This document shows, piece by piece, positions 1 to 6,844 of a DNA stretch of 20,221 nt. Position 1 is the stretch's first letter. Each line of letters starts with the position of its first letter. The notes under the pieces are model-generated. The model saw only the letters and a program-made list of their open reading frames with translations. It made no database searches and was not told the origin of the DNA. The position numbers and the translations under genes were made by a program. Origin of the DNA: Acidobacteriota bacterium (GTDB lineage Bacteria; Acidobacteriota; UBA4820; DSQY01); the NCBI GenBank assembly GCA_021814355.1, contig JAKAIJ010000015.1:1-20221 (forward strand), given 5' to 3'.

Positions 1-1
1 G

Positions 2-481
2 AACCCCTTCGTCCTCTTCCTCACCGGTCAGGCCTACAGCGGGTCCGACCCCGCCCGGGCCATCGCCGCCTGGAAGGAGGCCGTGCGTTGCGACCCCAGC
101 TACCACATGGCCTGGACCGAGTGGGTCGTGATGCTGCTCAACCAGGGCAAGGTGGAGGAGGCGGCCCGCGTGGCGGGCGCGGGGCTCGCCTCCTGCCGGG
201 ACCGGCTGGGCGTGCTCCACGTGGCCCTCGCCGAGAAGGCGTTTCTCGACGGGGCCCCGGAGGCAGCCGTGCTCGGACCCCTCTCCGAGGCGCTCGAGCT
301 CAACCCGGACCTCGCCCGGGCCTATCTCCTGCGGGCCCAGGTCCACCTCCGGGCGGGCGACCAGGCCGCCGCGGAGGCCGACCTCCAGGCCGTCTGGCAG
401 CACGCCAGCGTCCCCGAGGTGAACCGCTGGGAGAGGGACCCCGCGTTCCGGACCGTCTTCGCCGCCCGGCCCAAGAAATAG
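2..481 (+). CDS. TPR-repeat protein, C-terminal part (5' end outside window)
   Basis: The frame is open from the first bases and ends at TAG 479-481, so only about the last 159 residues are visible. They form alpha-helical tetratricopeptide-like pairs: a helix ending in a 'Y(H)MAW' turn, then 'NQGKVEEAARVAGAGL', then 'ALELNPDLARAYLLRAQVHL' followed by 'GDQAAAEADL'. The N-P-D-L-A-x-A-Y pattern is the usual TPR inter-repeat signature. TPR domains bind protein partners; nothing here names the partner. A GTG at 83 is internal to a repeat and is not a credible start. The last ~15 residues (RDPAFRTVFAARPKK) resemble the end seen in many TPR proteins. Function unknown; the TPR identity is fairly secure. 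Confidence 0.75.
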   Translation, partial: NPFVLFLTGQAYSGSDPARAIAAWKEAVRCDPSYHMAWTEWVVMLLNQGKVEEAARVAGAGLASCRDRLGVLHVALAEKAFLDGAPEAAVLGPLSEALELNPDLARAYLLRAQVHLRAGDQAAAEADLQAVWQHASVPEVNRWERDPAFRTVFAARPKK

Positions 482-515
482 CCGCGGGCGCGGGCGGGTT
501 TTTGCCCTCCCTCTC

Positions 516-524
516 TGGTATAGT
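516..524 (+). promoter_or_regulatory. Extended -10 promoter element for the zinc-finger/hemB unit
   Basis: TGGTATAGT gives a TGn-type extended -10 (TATAGT at 519-524, 5/6 to consensus) 20 bases before the ATG at 544. No good -35 lies 16-18 bases upstream, which is tolerated for extended -10 promoters. The same TGGTA form occurs before three other genes in this window. Confidence 0.45.
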
Positions 525-543
525 CTTGCACCGGGAGGGCGCC

Positions 544-771
544 ATGGGCCTCTGGGACGACGAGATCCCGAAAGAGAAGTTCCAGAAGGAGAAAGGCGAG
601 TATTGCGAGATCTGCAACCGCGCCGAGAAGTGGATGGAGCTCTTCAAGTGTCCCATGTGCCACAAGTACTTCTGCGAGAAGTGCCGCCTCCACATGGGCG
701 GCAAGGACTTCTGCGGAGAGCACTGCGCCAACGAGTTCTTCTGGGGAGGCGAGGATGGCGAAGACGAGTAA
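544..771 (+). CDS. Small zinc-finger-like protein (75 aa), upstream of hemB
   Basis: A 75-residue protein with an acidic tail. It has eight Cys in ordered pairs: C21-x2-C24, C36-x2-C39, C44-x2-C47 and C57...C61, plus His40, His50 and His60. The spacing resembles cross-brace two-zinc folds (AN1/RING/B-box type), so binding of two Zn2+ ions is inferred. I do not recognise a named family. The ATG at 544 follows a GGGAGG-like Shine-Dalgarno (533-538). The 3' end overlaps the next gene, hemB, by 17 bases, so the two are probably translationally coupled. HemB here is itself of the zinc-dependent type, which makes zinc handling or adaptor roles possible, but that is speculation. It is too Cys-ordered to be a chance frame. 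Confidence 0.8.
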   Translation: MGLWDDEIPKEKFQKEKGEYCEICNRAEKWMELFKCPMCHKYFCEKCRLHMGGKDFCGEHCANEFFWGGEDGEDE

Positions 772-1813
772 GGGAAAGGGCCCCGGAAAGGCCGGCGGCT
801 GCGACCGCCACCACGGCGAGGGCCCCTTCGAGCTGGACCTCCCCGCCCGGCCGCGCCGGCTCCGCTCCGGTCCGCTGCTGCGCGGGATGGTCCGCGAGAC
901 CCACCTCGACCCCGCCGCCTTCATCTACCCCATGTTCCTCTGCGAGGGCAAGCGGGTCCGGAGGGAGGTGGGCTCCATGCCGGGCATCTTCCGGCAGTCC
1001 ATTGACATGGGCCTCAAGGAGATGGAGGAGGCCGCCGCGCTCGGCGTCCCGGCGGTTCTGCTTTTCGGCATCCCGAACCGCAAGGACCCTCTCGGGAGCG
1101 GCGCCTACGCCGCGGACGGCATCGTCCAGCGCGCCGTGAGGGCCGCCAAGAAGGCCTTCGGGAAGGACCTGCTCGTCGTCACCGACGTCTGCCTCTGCGA
1201 GTACACCGACCACGGCCACTGCGCTCCCGTGGGCCCGGACGGCGTCATCCTGAACGACGAAGGGGTGGCGCTGCACTGCAGCACCGCGCTCTCCCACGCC
1301 GAGGCCGGGGCGGACATGGTGGCTCCGTCGGACATGATGGACGGCCGGGTGGGCGCCATCCGCGAGGTGCTCGACGCCTGCGGCCATAGCGCCGTGCCCA
1401 TCATGGCCTACTCCGCCAAGTACGCCTCCGCCTACTACGGCCCCTTCCGCGAGGCCGCCGACAGCGCCCCGCAGTTCGGGGACCGGAAGAGCTATCAGAT
1501 GGACCCGGCCAACGGCGACGAGGCCCTGCGGGAGGTGGAGCTGGACCTGGAGGAGGGCGCAGACATCGTCATGGTGAAACCGGCCCTCGCCTACCTCGAC
1601 GTCATCCGCCGGGTCAAGGAGATCTCCCCCGTCCCCGTAGCCGCCTACAACGTGAGCGGAGAGTACTCGCTCATCAAGGCCGCCGCGAGGATGGGGTGGG
1701 TGGACCACGACCGCATCGTTCTGGAGACGCTCACCGGCATCGCCCGCGCGGGCGCCGACATCCTCATCACCTACCACGCCAAGGAGGCGGCGGCGCTGCT
1801 GCGCAAGGGGTGA
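755..1813 (+). CDS. hemB: Delta-aminolevulinic acid dehydratase (porphobilinogen synthase), zinc type
   Basis: Condenses two 5-aminolevulinate molecules to porphobilinogen, the second common step of tetrapyrrole (haem) synthesis, in the cytosol. The 352-aa product shows the whole TIM-barrel family pattern: entry motif LLRGMVRETHLDPAAFIYPM, the Cys triad of the catalytic zinc site (C146, C148, C156 within DVCLCEYTDHGHC), Schiff-base lysines K222 (YSAKYAS) and K275 (MVKPA), and the YNVSGEYS motif. The three Cys mark the Zn2+-dependent subclass rather than the Mg2+-only DVCxD form. The conserved domain starts near residue 35, so the first ~30 residues (Lys/Gly-rich, with C16-DRHH-G) are an extension. 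The ATG at 755 is favoured by a GGGAGGCGAGG Shine-Dalgarno and lies inside the end of the preceding small gene. Length is slightly above the usual ~325-340. Confidence 0.97.
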   Translation: MAKTSKGKGPGKAGGCDRHHGEGPFELDLPARPRRLRSGPLLRGMVRETHLDPAAFIYPMFLCEGKRVRREVGSMPGIFRQSIDMGLKEMEEAAALGVPAVLLFGIPNRKDPLGSGAYAADGIVQRAVRAAKKAFGKDLLVVTDVCLCEYTDHGHCAPVGPDGVILNDEGVALHCSTALSHAEAGADMVAPSDMMDGRVGAIREVLDACGHSAVPIMAYSAKYASAYYGPFREAADSAPQFGDRKSYQMDPANGDEALREVELDLEEGADIVMVKPALAYLDVIRRVKEISPVPVAAYNVSGEYSLIKAAARMGWVDHDRIVLETLTGIARAGADILITYHAKEAAALLRKG

Positions 1814-1814
1814 T

Positions 1815-1846
1815 CCGCGGCGCGCCGGCCGCCGGCGCGCCTGCGG
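1815..1846 (+). terminator. Strong GC hairpin after hemB, probable terminator
   Basis: A perfect 10-bp inverted repeat GGCGCGCCGG (1819-1828) / CCGGCGCGCC (1832-1841) with a 3-base loop begins 6 bases after the hemB stop. Allowing one bulged T it extends by CCGC/GCGG (1815-1818/1843-1846). There is no T-tract, so termination (or 3'-end protection) is inferred from position and stability. Confidence 0.5.
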
Positions 1847-1952
1847 ACCTGTGACGGACATCACCGACATCCGGCGGGCGCCGGGGGAACCTGAAAGGGG
1901 CCCGCCCTCCCGCGGAGACCCCGCGAAATCGGCCGTAAGATAGGGGCACCCC

Positions 1953-3440
1953 ATGAATCCTCACGAGCGGTTCTACGAGAAAGTGCGGACGGTGGCCGAT
2001 CTCTCCTTTGCCCAGCAGGCCCTGGAGTGGGACATGCAGGTGATGATGCCCCGCAAGGGCACCCCCCAGCGGGCCGCCCAGGTGGCGGCGGTGGCCACGC
2101 TGGCCCACGCGCGCATGACCGACCCCGAGCTGGGCGACCTCATCGCAGCCCTGGAGGCGGACGGCTCCCTCGGCGAGGCGGAGCGCGCCGACGTGCGCGA
2201 GGCCCGCCGCGGCTACGACCGGTCGGTCAAGCTGCCCGAGCGCCTCGTCGCGGAGCGCGCCCGGGCGGTGGCCCTCTCCCACGCCGCCTGGGAGGAAGCG
2301 CGGCCGAAGAACGACTTCGCCGGCTTCCTCCCCCACCTCGAAACCGTCGTTCGGCTCACCCGCGAAGTGGCCGAGGCGGTGGGCACCGCCAACCGCTACG
2401 ACGCCCTCCTCGACGAGTACGAGCCCGGCATGACCGAGGCCGAGCTGCGCGAGGTCTTCGGCGACCTGAAGTCCCGGCTCCTGCCCCTGCTCGACGCCAT
2501 TCGCGGCGCTCCGCGCCGGCCCGACCCGTCGGTCCTCCACCGCCACTTCCCCAAGGCGCGGCAGGAGGCCTTCAGCCGCAGGGTGGCGGTGGACGCGGGC
2601 TTCGACATGACCGCCGGGAGGTTGGACGTCTCGGCCCACCCCTTCACCAGCGGCACCCTCCACGACGTGCGGCTCACCACCCGCTACCTGGAGGACTTCC
2701 TCCCCGCGGCCCTCTTCGGCACGCTCCACGAGGCGGGCCACGGGATGTACGAGCAGGGCCTCGACCCCGCGCGGTTCCGGGATCCCGCCGGTCAGGCCTG
2801 CTCGCTGGGCATCCATGAGTCCCAGTCGCGGTTCTGGGAGAACATCGTCGGGCGCTCGCGCGCCTTCTGGTCCTTCTACTTCAAGCCCCTCCAGGAGACC
2901 TTCCCCGGCACCCTGGACGACGTCTCGCTGGAGACCTTCTACGGCGCCGTGAACCACGTGGCGCCGAGCCTCATCCGCGTGGAGGCCGACGAGGCCACCT
3001 ACAATCTCCACATCCTCCTGCGATTCGACATCGAGAGCGACCTGCTCGCGGGGCGCGTGGAGCCCCGGGGCCTGCCAGACCTCTGGCGCGCCAAGATGTG
3101 CGAATACCTGGGGATCACGCCCCCCGACGACCGGGACGGCGTCCTGCAGGACGTGCACTGGTCCGTGGGGCTCATCGGCTACTTCCCCACCTACGCCCTG
3201 GGCAACCTCTATGCCGCCCAGTTCCGCCAGGCCCTCCTCGCGGCTGTCCCGGACCTGGAGGCGCGGCTGGAGCGCGGCGAGATGGGGGCGGTGAAGGAGT
3301 GGCTCAACCGGAACATCCACGTCCACGGCCGGCGCTGGCTCGCCCAGGAGCTCTGCCAGCGCGTCACGGGCCGGCCGCTGGGCCCGGAACCGCTCCTTGG
3401 CTACCTGAGGGAGAAGTACGCGGAGATCTACGGCATTTAG
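1953..3440 (+). CDS. Thermostable carboxypeptidase, peptidase family M32 (carboxypeptidase Taq type)
   Basis: Metallocarboxypeptidase that removes C-terminal residues (broad specificity, generally not Pro) in the cytoplasm; role in peptide turnover. At 495 aa it is full length for M32 (~500). Family motifs occur in order: HPFT at 229-232, DVRLT at 238-242, the zinc motif HEAGH at 259-263 (H259, H263, catalytic E260), HESQSRFWE with third ligand E289 (26 residues after H263, the normal M32 spacing), and the late GVLQDVHWS motif. The N-terminal ALEWDMQVMMPRKG segment is also typical. No signal peptide. It starts at ATG 1953 after an AGGGG Shine-Dalgarno and a 139-base gap with the hemB hairpin, so it is likely its own unit. 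The trxB gene follows 35 bases downstream. Confidence 0.96.
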   Translation: MNPHERFYEKVRTVADLSFAQQALEWDMQVMMPRKGTPQRAAQVAAVATLAHARMTDPELGDLIAALEADGSLGEAERADVREARRGYDRSVKLPERLVAERARAVALSHAAWEEARPKNDFAGFLPHLETVVRLTREVAEAVGTANRYDALLDEYEPGMTEAELREVFGDLKSRLLPLLDAIRGAPRRPDPSVLHRHFPKARQEAFSRRVAVDAGFDMTAGRLDVSAHPFTSGTLHDVRLTTRYLEDFLPAALFGTLHEAGHGMYEQGLDPARFRDPAGQACSLGIHESQSRFWENIVGRSRAFWSFYFKPLQETFPGTLDDVSLETFYGAVNHVAPSLIRVEADEATYNLHILLRFDIESDLLAGRVEPRGLPDLWRAKMCEYLGITPPDDRDGVLQDVHWSVGLIGYFPTYALGNLYAAQFRQALLAAVPDLEARLERGEMGAVKEWLNRNIHVHGRRWLAQELCQRVTGRPLGPEPLLGYLREKYAEIYGI

Positions 3441-3475
3441 ACGGCGGCGGCCAGCCGTTCTTCTGAGGAGCCTTC

Positions 3476-4411
3476 ATGTCCGAACGCGTCGTCATCATCG
3501 GGTCGGGGCCCGCAGGCCTGACGGCGGCCCTCTACGCGGCCCGGGCGGGGCTGGAACCGCTGGTCTTCGAGGGATTCATGGCCGGCGGCGTGGCCGGCGG
3601 CCAGCTCATGACCACCACCGAGGTGGAGAACTTCCCCGGTTTCCCCGACGGCATCACGGGGCCAGAGCTCGTGGGCCGGATGAGGGCCCAGAGCGAGAAG
3701 TGCGGCGCCCGGTTCCGCCCCGAGGACGTGGACCGGGCCGACCTCTCCGCCCGCCCCTTCGCGCTTTGGGCCGGTGACGAGAAGGTGGAAGCCCAGAGCC
3801 TGATCATCGCCACGGGCGCCACCGCCAAGCGACTCTCCCTCCCGAGCGAGGAGCGGCTCTGGAACCGCGGCATCTCCGCCTGCGCGGTCTGCGACGGCGC
3901 CCTGCCCATCTTCCGCGGCAAGGTGCTCGTGGTGGTGGGCGGCGGCGACACGGCCATGGAGGAGGCCACTTACCTCACCCATTTCGCCTCCAAGGTGGTC
4001 CTGGTCCACCGCCGGCGCGAGTTCCGCGCCTCCAAGGCCATGCAGGCGCGCGTCCTTTCGAACCCCAAGATCGAGGTGCGGTGGAACGCCGTGCCGGTGG
4101 ACGCCCTCGGGGAGAAGGTCCTCGAGGGGGTCCGCGTGCGGGACGTAGCCTCCGGCGCCGAGTCCGACATCCCCGCCTCGGGGCTCTTCTACGCCATCGG
4201 CCACACCCCCAACACGGCCCTCTTCGCAGGCCAGCTCGAGAGGGACGAGACAGGCTACCTGGTGACCCGGGGCCGCTCGACTCACACGTCGGTGGAGGGC
4301 GTCTTCGCCGCGGGGGACGTGCAGGACCGGGTCTACCGTCAGGCGGTCACCGCCGCCGGCAGCGGCTGCATGGCGGCGCTGGACTGCGAGCGGTGGCTCG
4401 CAGGCGCGTGA
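3476..4411 (+). CDS. trxB: Thioredoxin-disulfide reductase
   Basis: FAD- and NADPH-dependent reductase that keeps thioredoxin reduced in the cytoplasm. The 311-aa protein is full length. It shows the N-terminal FAD fold GSGPAG (9-14), GGQLMTTTEVENFPGF after it, the redox-active disulfide C136-A-V-C139 followed by D140, the NADPH fold GGGDTA (155-160), the NADPH-phosphate motif HRRREFRAS (178-186), and the C-terminal FAD motif AAGDVQDRVYRQAV. The HRRxxFR motif supports NADPH use by a classical low-Mr thioredoxin reductase rather than a ferredoxin-NADP reductase. The ATG at 3476 has GAGGAG 5 bases upstream. It may be co-transcribed with the M32 peptidase. A short CCGCGG hairpin follows the stop. 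Confidence 0.96.
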   Translation: MSERVVIIGSGPAGLTAALYAARAGLEPLVFEGFMAGGVAGGQLMTTTEVENFPGFPDGITGPELVGRMRAQSEKCGARFRPEDVDRADLSARPFALWAGDEKVEAQSLIIATGATAKRLSLPSEERLWNRGISACAVCDGALPIFRGKVLVVVGGGDTAMEEATYLTHFASKVVLVHRRREFRASKAMQARVLSNPKIEVRWNAVPVDALGEKVLEGVRVRDVASGAESDIPASGLFYAIGHTPNTALFAGQLERDETGYLVTRGRSTHTSVEGVFAAGDVQDRVYRQAVTAAGSGCMAALDCERWLAGA

Positions 4412-4419
4412 TGTTCTCC

Positions 4420-4436
4420 CCGCGGAACCACCGCGG
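4420..4436 (+). terminator. Short GC hairpin after trxB
   Basis: CCGCGG (4420-4425) repeats as its own complement at 4431-4436 around an AACCA loop, 8 bases past the trxB stop. There is no T-tract; a weak terminator or 3' stabiliser is possible. Confidence 0.3.
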
Positions 4437-4491
4437 CCCCGCCCGGTTCATGGACGGAGCGGTCTCCGGAGGGGATTCCTCGCCCGCCGGC

Positions 4492-4521
4492 TTGCTCCCA
4501 CCGAGCCAAGGGACCTATATT
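4492..4521 (+). promoter_or_regulatory. Candidate sigma70-like promoter for the 151-aa exported protein
   Basis: TTGCTC (4492-4497), an 18-base spacer and TATATT (4516-4521) sit in a conspicuously AT-rich patch of an otherwise GC-rich region. An ideal AGGAGG Shine-Dalgarno (4531-4536) follows, 6 bases before the ATG at 4543. Confidence 0.45.
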
Positions 4522-4542
4522 TTGTTAATAAGGAGGCATGCC

Positions 4543-4998
4543 ATGAACCGAAGGCTCCTCTGCGCCGCCGCCCTCCTGGTTGCTTTCGCCGCCGCCTCGG
4601 CCTGGGCCGCGACTCCACGCGGCAGGCGAACCCCCGGCGTTCCCACGCGACAAGGTCACATCACCTCCATTGAGGACCGGGGAGCCGGGGTCATCCTCGT
4701 CAAGATCGCCCTCGACAGCGCCTCCACGGAAGGGGTGGTCGCCATCGGCGGCGGGCCCATGAAGGTTAGCATCGGGCTCTCCGCCCGCCTGGACTTCAAC
4801 ATCATGACCTCCTTCTTCAGGATGCCGATCGGGCGCGTCATCGAGGCTCCGCCGGACGACAAGAGCTGCGTCGTCCAGGTGGACCAGACCCTCCTCGAAC
4901 AGTCGGTGGAGGACCCCTCCACGCAGAGGAGCCACAAGGTGAAGGAGTTCTTCGCCGTCGGCGCGGAGGTCTCGCTTTCCACCGAGGCGGGGTTCTAG
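4543..4998 (+). CDS. Exported protein of unknown function (151 aa)
   Basis: Residues 1-22 are a clear Sec signal peptide: MNRR, a hydrophobic Ala/Leu core, and a cut after AWA22 before ATPRG. The mature part (about 129 aa) has a short basic stretch and then alternating hydrophobic residues typical of beta strands (GVILVKIAL, GVVAIGG, MKVSIGLSARLDFNI, SCVVQVDQTLL), with a single Cys at 109. It looks like a small beta-rich periplasmic or surface protein; I do not recognise the family. The perfect AGGAGG six bases before ATG 4543 decides the start over an out-of-frame ATG at 4538. The AT-rich promoter patch and strong ribosome site suggest high expression as a single-gene unit. The next gene is convergent. 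Confidence 0.8.
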   Translation: MNRRLLCAAALLVAFAAASAWAATPRGRRTPGVPTRQGHITSIEDRGAGVILVKIALDSASTEGVVAIGGGPMKVSIGLSARLDFNIMTSFFRMPIGRVIEAPPDDKSCVVQVDQTLLEQSVEDPSTQRSHKVKEFFAVGAEVSLSTEAGF

Positions 4999-5070
4999 AG
5001 AAGCGAACCCGGGACGCCTCCGCGGACGCCGGGCGCGCCCCCCCGGCCGCGATGAAGGGTTGAGATCCAG

Positions 5071-5103
5071 GAGCCGGGGTCCCGGTTCGGGTGCCCGGCG
5101 CTC
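5071..5103. terminator. Possible bidirectional hairpin between convergent genes
   Basis: GAGCCGGG (5071-5078) can pair with CCCGGCGCTC (5094-5103) with a small bulge, enclosing a second small hairpin CCCG-GTT-CGGG (5081-5090). It lies between the exported-protein gene and the stop of the minus-strand CDF gene, where a shared terminator would be expected. No T-tracts; weak evidence. Confidence 0.25.
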
Positions 5104-6025
5104 ACCGGCGCCGGACGGTCCCGGGGGCGCAGCAGGGCAGTACGTCCTCGGCCCCGCAGCCGCTCACCTCCAGCTCCAGGGTCGCGTGGGCGATGTTCCA
5201 TCTCTCCTCGAGGAGGCGGCGCACCTCGCCCACGAGCGCCTCCGCCTCCCGCAGCCCCATGTCGGGCACCGCCAGGTGGGCGGTGAGCATGCGCTGACCC
5301 GGCCCCACCTCCCAGGCGTGGACATGGTGCAGGCTGGCCGCCGGGAAGCGGCCGGCCACGGAGGCCGCGAGCGCCTCCAGCTCCAACCCCTTGGGGACCG
5401 CCTCCACCAGCATGCCGAGGGATTCGGCCAGGATGCCCAGCGCGCTGTGGAGCACGGCGAGCCCCACCGCCAGGCACGCGGCGGGATCCAGGTAGGGGCC
5501 CGCGGCGGTCCGCGCGAAGAGCGCCGCCAGGACCACGGCCAGGGAGGCCAGGGCGTCCTGGAAGAGGTGGAGGAAGGCGCTCTTCACGTTGAGGTCCTCG
5601 CGGACGTGGCGGCGGAGGAGAAACACGGAGACCGCGTTGGCCGCCAGCGCCACGAGCGCGACGCCGAGCATGAGATCGCGCCGGACCGGGCGGGGGTCGA
5701 GGAGCCGCACCACCGCCTCCCGGCCCACGAAGGCGGTAACGACCAGCAGGACCACCGCGTTGAGCAGGGCCGCGAGCACCTCCAGCCGCTTGAGGCCGAA
5801 GGTGTGGCGGGCGCTCGGGGGGCGCCGGCCGATGCCGCGGGCGCCGAGGGCGAGGCCAAGGGCCGCCACGTCGCTTAGGTTGTGGAGGGCGTCGGCGAGG
5901 AGGGCCACGCTGCCCGAGGCGAGGCCGCCGACGACCTCCACCACCACGATGGCCGAGTTCAGTCCGGCGCTCGCCCAGAGCCGCCGGTCCACGGAGCCGT
6001 CCGCGCGCGCCGGATCGGGGTCCAC
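5102..6025 (-). CDS. Cation diffusion facilitator (CDF) metal exporter, CzcD/ZitB type
   Basis: Inner-membrane metal/proton antiporter exporting Zn2+ (possibly Co2+, Cd2+) from the cytoplasm. The 307-aa protein has the six-helix CDF core. The transport site is read as H48-x3-D52 in helix 2 (DALHNLSDV) and H153-x3-D157 in helix 5 (HLFQDALAS). The His/Asp pairs mark the zinc-selective CzcD/ZitB/ZnT branch rather than the Asp/Asp Fe/Zn branch. The cytoplasmic C-terminal domain carries SLHHVHAWEV and WNIAHATLELE, the normal CDF metal-sensing fold, and ends with an extra Cys tail (C290, C298, C299). The start is GTG (minus strand, 6025-6023) with AAGGAGG 5 bases upstream. The gene lies downstream of the Cys-rich protein gene on the same strand but is separated from it by an intrinsic terminator. 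Confidence 0.93.
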   Translation of the reverse strand: MDPDPARADGSVDRRLWASAGLNSAIVVVEVVGGLASGSVALLADALHNLSDVAALGLALGARGIGRRPPSARHTFGLKRLEVLAALLNAVVLLVVTAFVGREAVVRLLDPRPVRRDLMLGVALVALAANAVSVFLLRRHVREDLNVKSAFLHLFQDALASLAVVLAALFARTAAGPYLDPAACLAVGLAVLHSALGILAESLGMLVEAVPKGLELEALAASVAGRFPAASLHHVHAWEVGPGQRMLTAHLAVPDMGLREAEALVGEVRRLLEERWNIAHATLELEVSGCGAEDVLPCCAPGTVRRR

Positions 6026-6080
6026 GGGGCCTCCTTCGCTTCTCCTCTACCACCGGAGCGGCGCGGACGCAAGCCAAGAT

Positions 6081-6105
6081 AAAAAAAGGGCCCCCGTGGG
6101 GGCCC
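6081..6105 (-). terminator. Rho-independent terminator of the Cys-rich protein gene
   Basis: Read on the minus strand, an 8-bp G/C stem (GGGCCCCC / GGGGGCCC, 6088-6095 and 6098-6105) is followed directly by seven T (A7 at 6081-6087 on plus). It lies 24 bases past the stop of the gene at 6129-6680. This is the clearest intrinsic terminator in the window. Confidence 0.92.
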
Positions 6106-6128
6106 CGGAGTTTCCGGTGGAGCGGCGA

Positions 6129-6680
6129 TCAGGCGGCCGGGGGGACCTTCGCGCCTTCGACCTTCTCCTTGGCGGCGCAGGCCTTTTCGCACTCCTCGTG
6201 GTTCTTGAGGATCTCCTCGAGGCTGGCCTTGAGGGACTTCTGGAACGCCGCGTCCTTGAGGGAGACGGGCATCTTCGCCAGGTCGCCCTCCAGGGATTTG
6301 AAGCCCGCTTCCATCTTCGTCATGGCGGGGCAGCAGGGCTTGGCCTCCTTCCCGCCCTTGGCGGCGCAGGCCTTGGCGCACGCCGCGTGGCCGTCCGTCA
6401 GCGACTTCACATGCTCCTGGAGGCTCTTCTGGAAGGCGGCGTCGTTGATGGACTTGTCCCAGGCGGCCAGATCGCCCTGGACCGCCTTGAACCCCTTCAT
6501 CATGGCGTCCTTGTGGGCACAGCCCTTGGAATCCCCGGCGCCGTGGGCGCAGCCCTTGTCGCCGGCCTTCGCCATGCAGGCGGCGGTGCAGGGCTTTCCG
6601 CCGCACGCGGCGACGGTGACACCGAAGACGAACAGGGCCGCAAGGGCCAGGGTCAGCGTGATGAGAACTCTGCGGTTCAT
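6129..6680 (-). CDS. Cys/His-rich exported protein, probable lipoprotein, with 63-aa tandem duplication
   Basis: 183 aa with 11 Cys. Residues 1-25 are a secretion signal. V23-A-A-C26 fits a lipobox, so C26 may be lipidated; cleavage by signal peptidase I near AA25 is the alternative. A leader region with C31, C35 and two GCAH units (C44-H46, C54-H56) precedes two copies of an Ala/Lys-rich helical module. GFK at 63 and 126, DAAFQKSL at 80 and 143, H98/H161, C101/C164 and C105/C168 are all exactly 63 residues apart. Each module ends in HxxC-x3-C-AAK; C116-C117 lie between them. This is compatible with metal binding on helical bundles outside the cytoplasm. I do not recognise a family. AAGGAGA precedes the ATG. 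The neighbouring CDF exporter hints at metal homeostasis. Confidence 0.85.
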   Translation of the reverse strand: MNRRVLITLTLALAALFVFGVTVAACGGKPCTAACMAKAGDKGCAHGAGDSKGCAHKDAMMKGFKAVQGDLAAWDKSINDAAFQKSLQEHVKSLTDGHAACAKACAAKGGKEAKPCCPAMTKMEAGFKSLEGDLAKMPVSLKDAAFQKSLKASLEEILKNHEECEKACAAKEKVEGAKVPPAA

Positions 6681-6727
6681 GGTCTCTCCTTTCCGGTCGG
6701 CCCCGTGGACCGCCCCATCAAGAGTCC

Positions 6728-6756
6728 ATTCTACCAGCCGCCCCCGTGGAGCGCAA
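6728..6756 (-). promoter_or_regulatory. Promoter of the Cys-rich protein gene
   Basis: On the minus strand TTGCGC (6756-6751), a 17-base spacer and TAGAAT (6733-6728) with TGG just before the -10 (extended -10 form TGGTAGAAT). It is 47 bases from the start codon. Positions match a sigma70-type promoter well. Confidence 0.6.
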
Positions 6757-6770
6757 GGGTCCGGCCGGCC

Positions 6771-6799
6771 TTGACGCAGCGGGGGCCCTGGCCGATACT
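6771..6799 (+). promoter_or_regulatory. Promoter of the membrane TPR gene
   Basis: TTGACG (6771-6776, 5/6), an exact 17-base spacer, and GATACT (6794-6799, 4/6). It is divergent from the promoter at 6728-6756 and drives the gene starting at 6845. Predicted transcription start is near 6806, at the foot of the hairpin 6805-6823. Confidence 0.6.
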
Positions 6800-6804
6800 G
6801 GAGC

Positions 6805-6823
6805 CCCGGCGGTCGCCGCCGGG
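6805..6823 (+). promoter_or_regulatory. 5'-leader stem-loop
   Basis: CCCGGCGG (6805-6812) and CCGCCGGG (6816-6823) form a perfect 8-bp stem with a 3-base loop right at the predicted mRNA 5' end, 9 bases before the GGGAGGG ribosome site. A 5'-terminal hairpin of this kind commonly protects transcripts from RNase attack; here that is inferred. Confidence 0.45.
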
Positions 6824-6844
6824 TGCCGCACCGGGAGGGACCGG

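Noticed and set aside
492..511. Possible hairpin GGG-c-GGG / CCC-t-CCC after the first TPR gene
   Set aside because: Only two 3-bp blocks with a mismatch and a T-rich loop, no T-tract, and it overlaps the region where a promoter would start.
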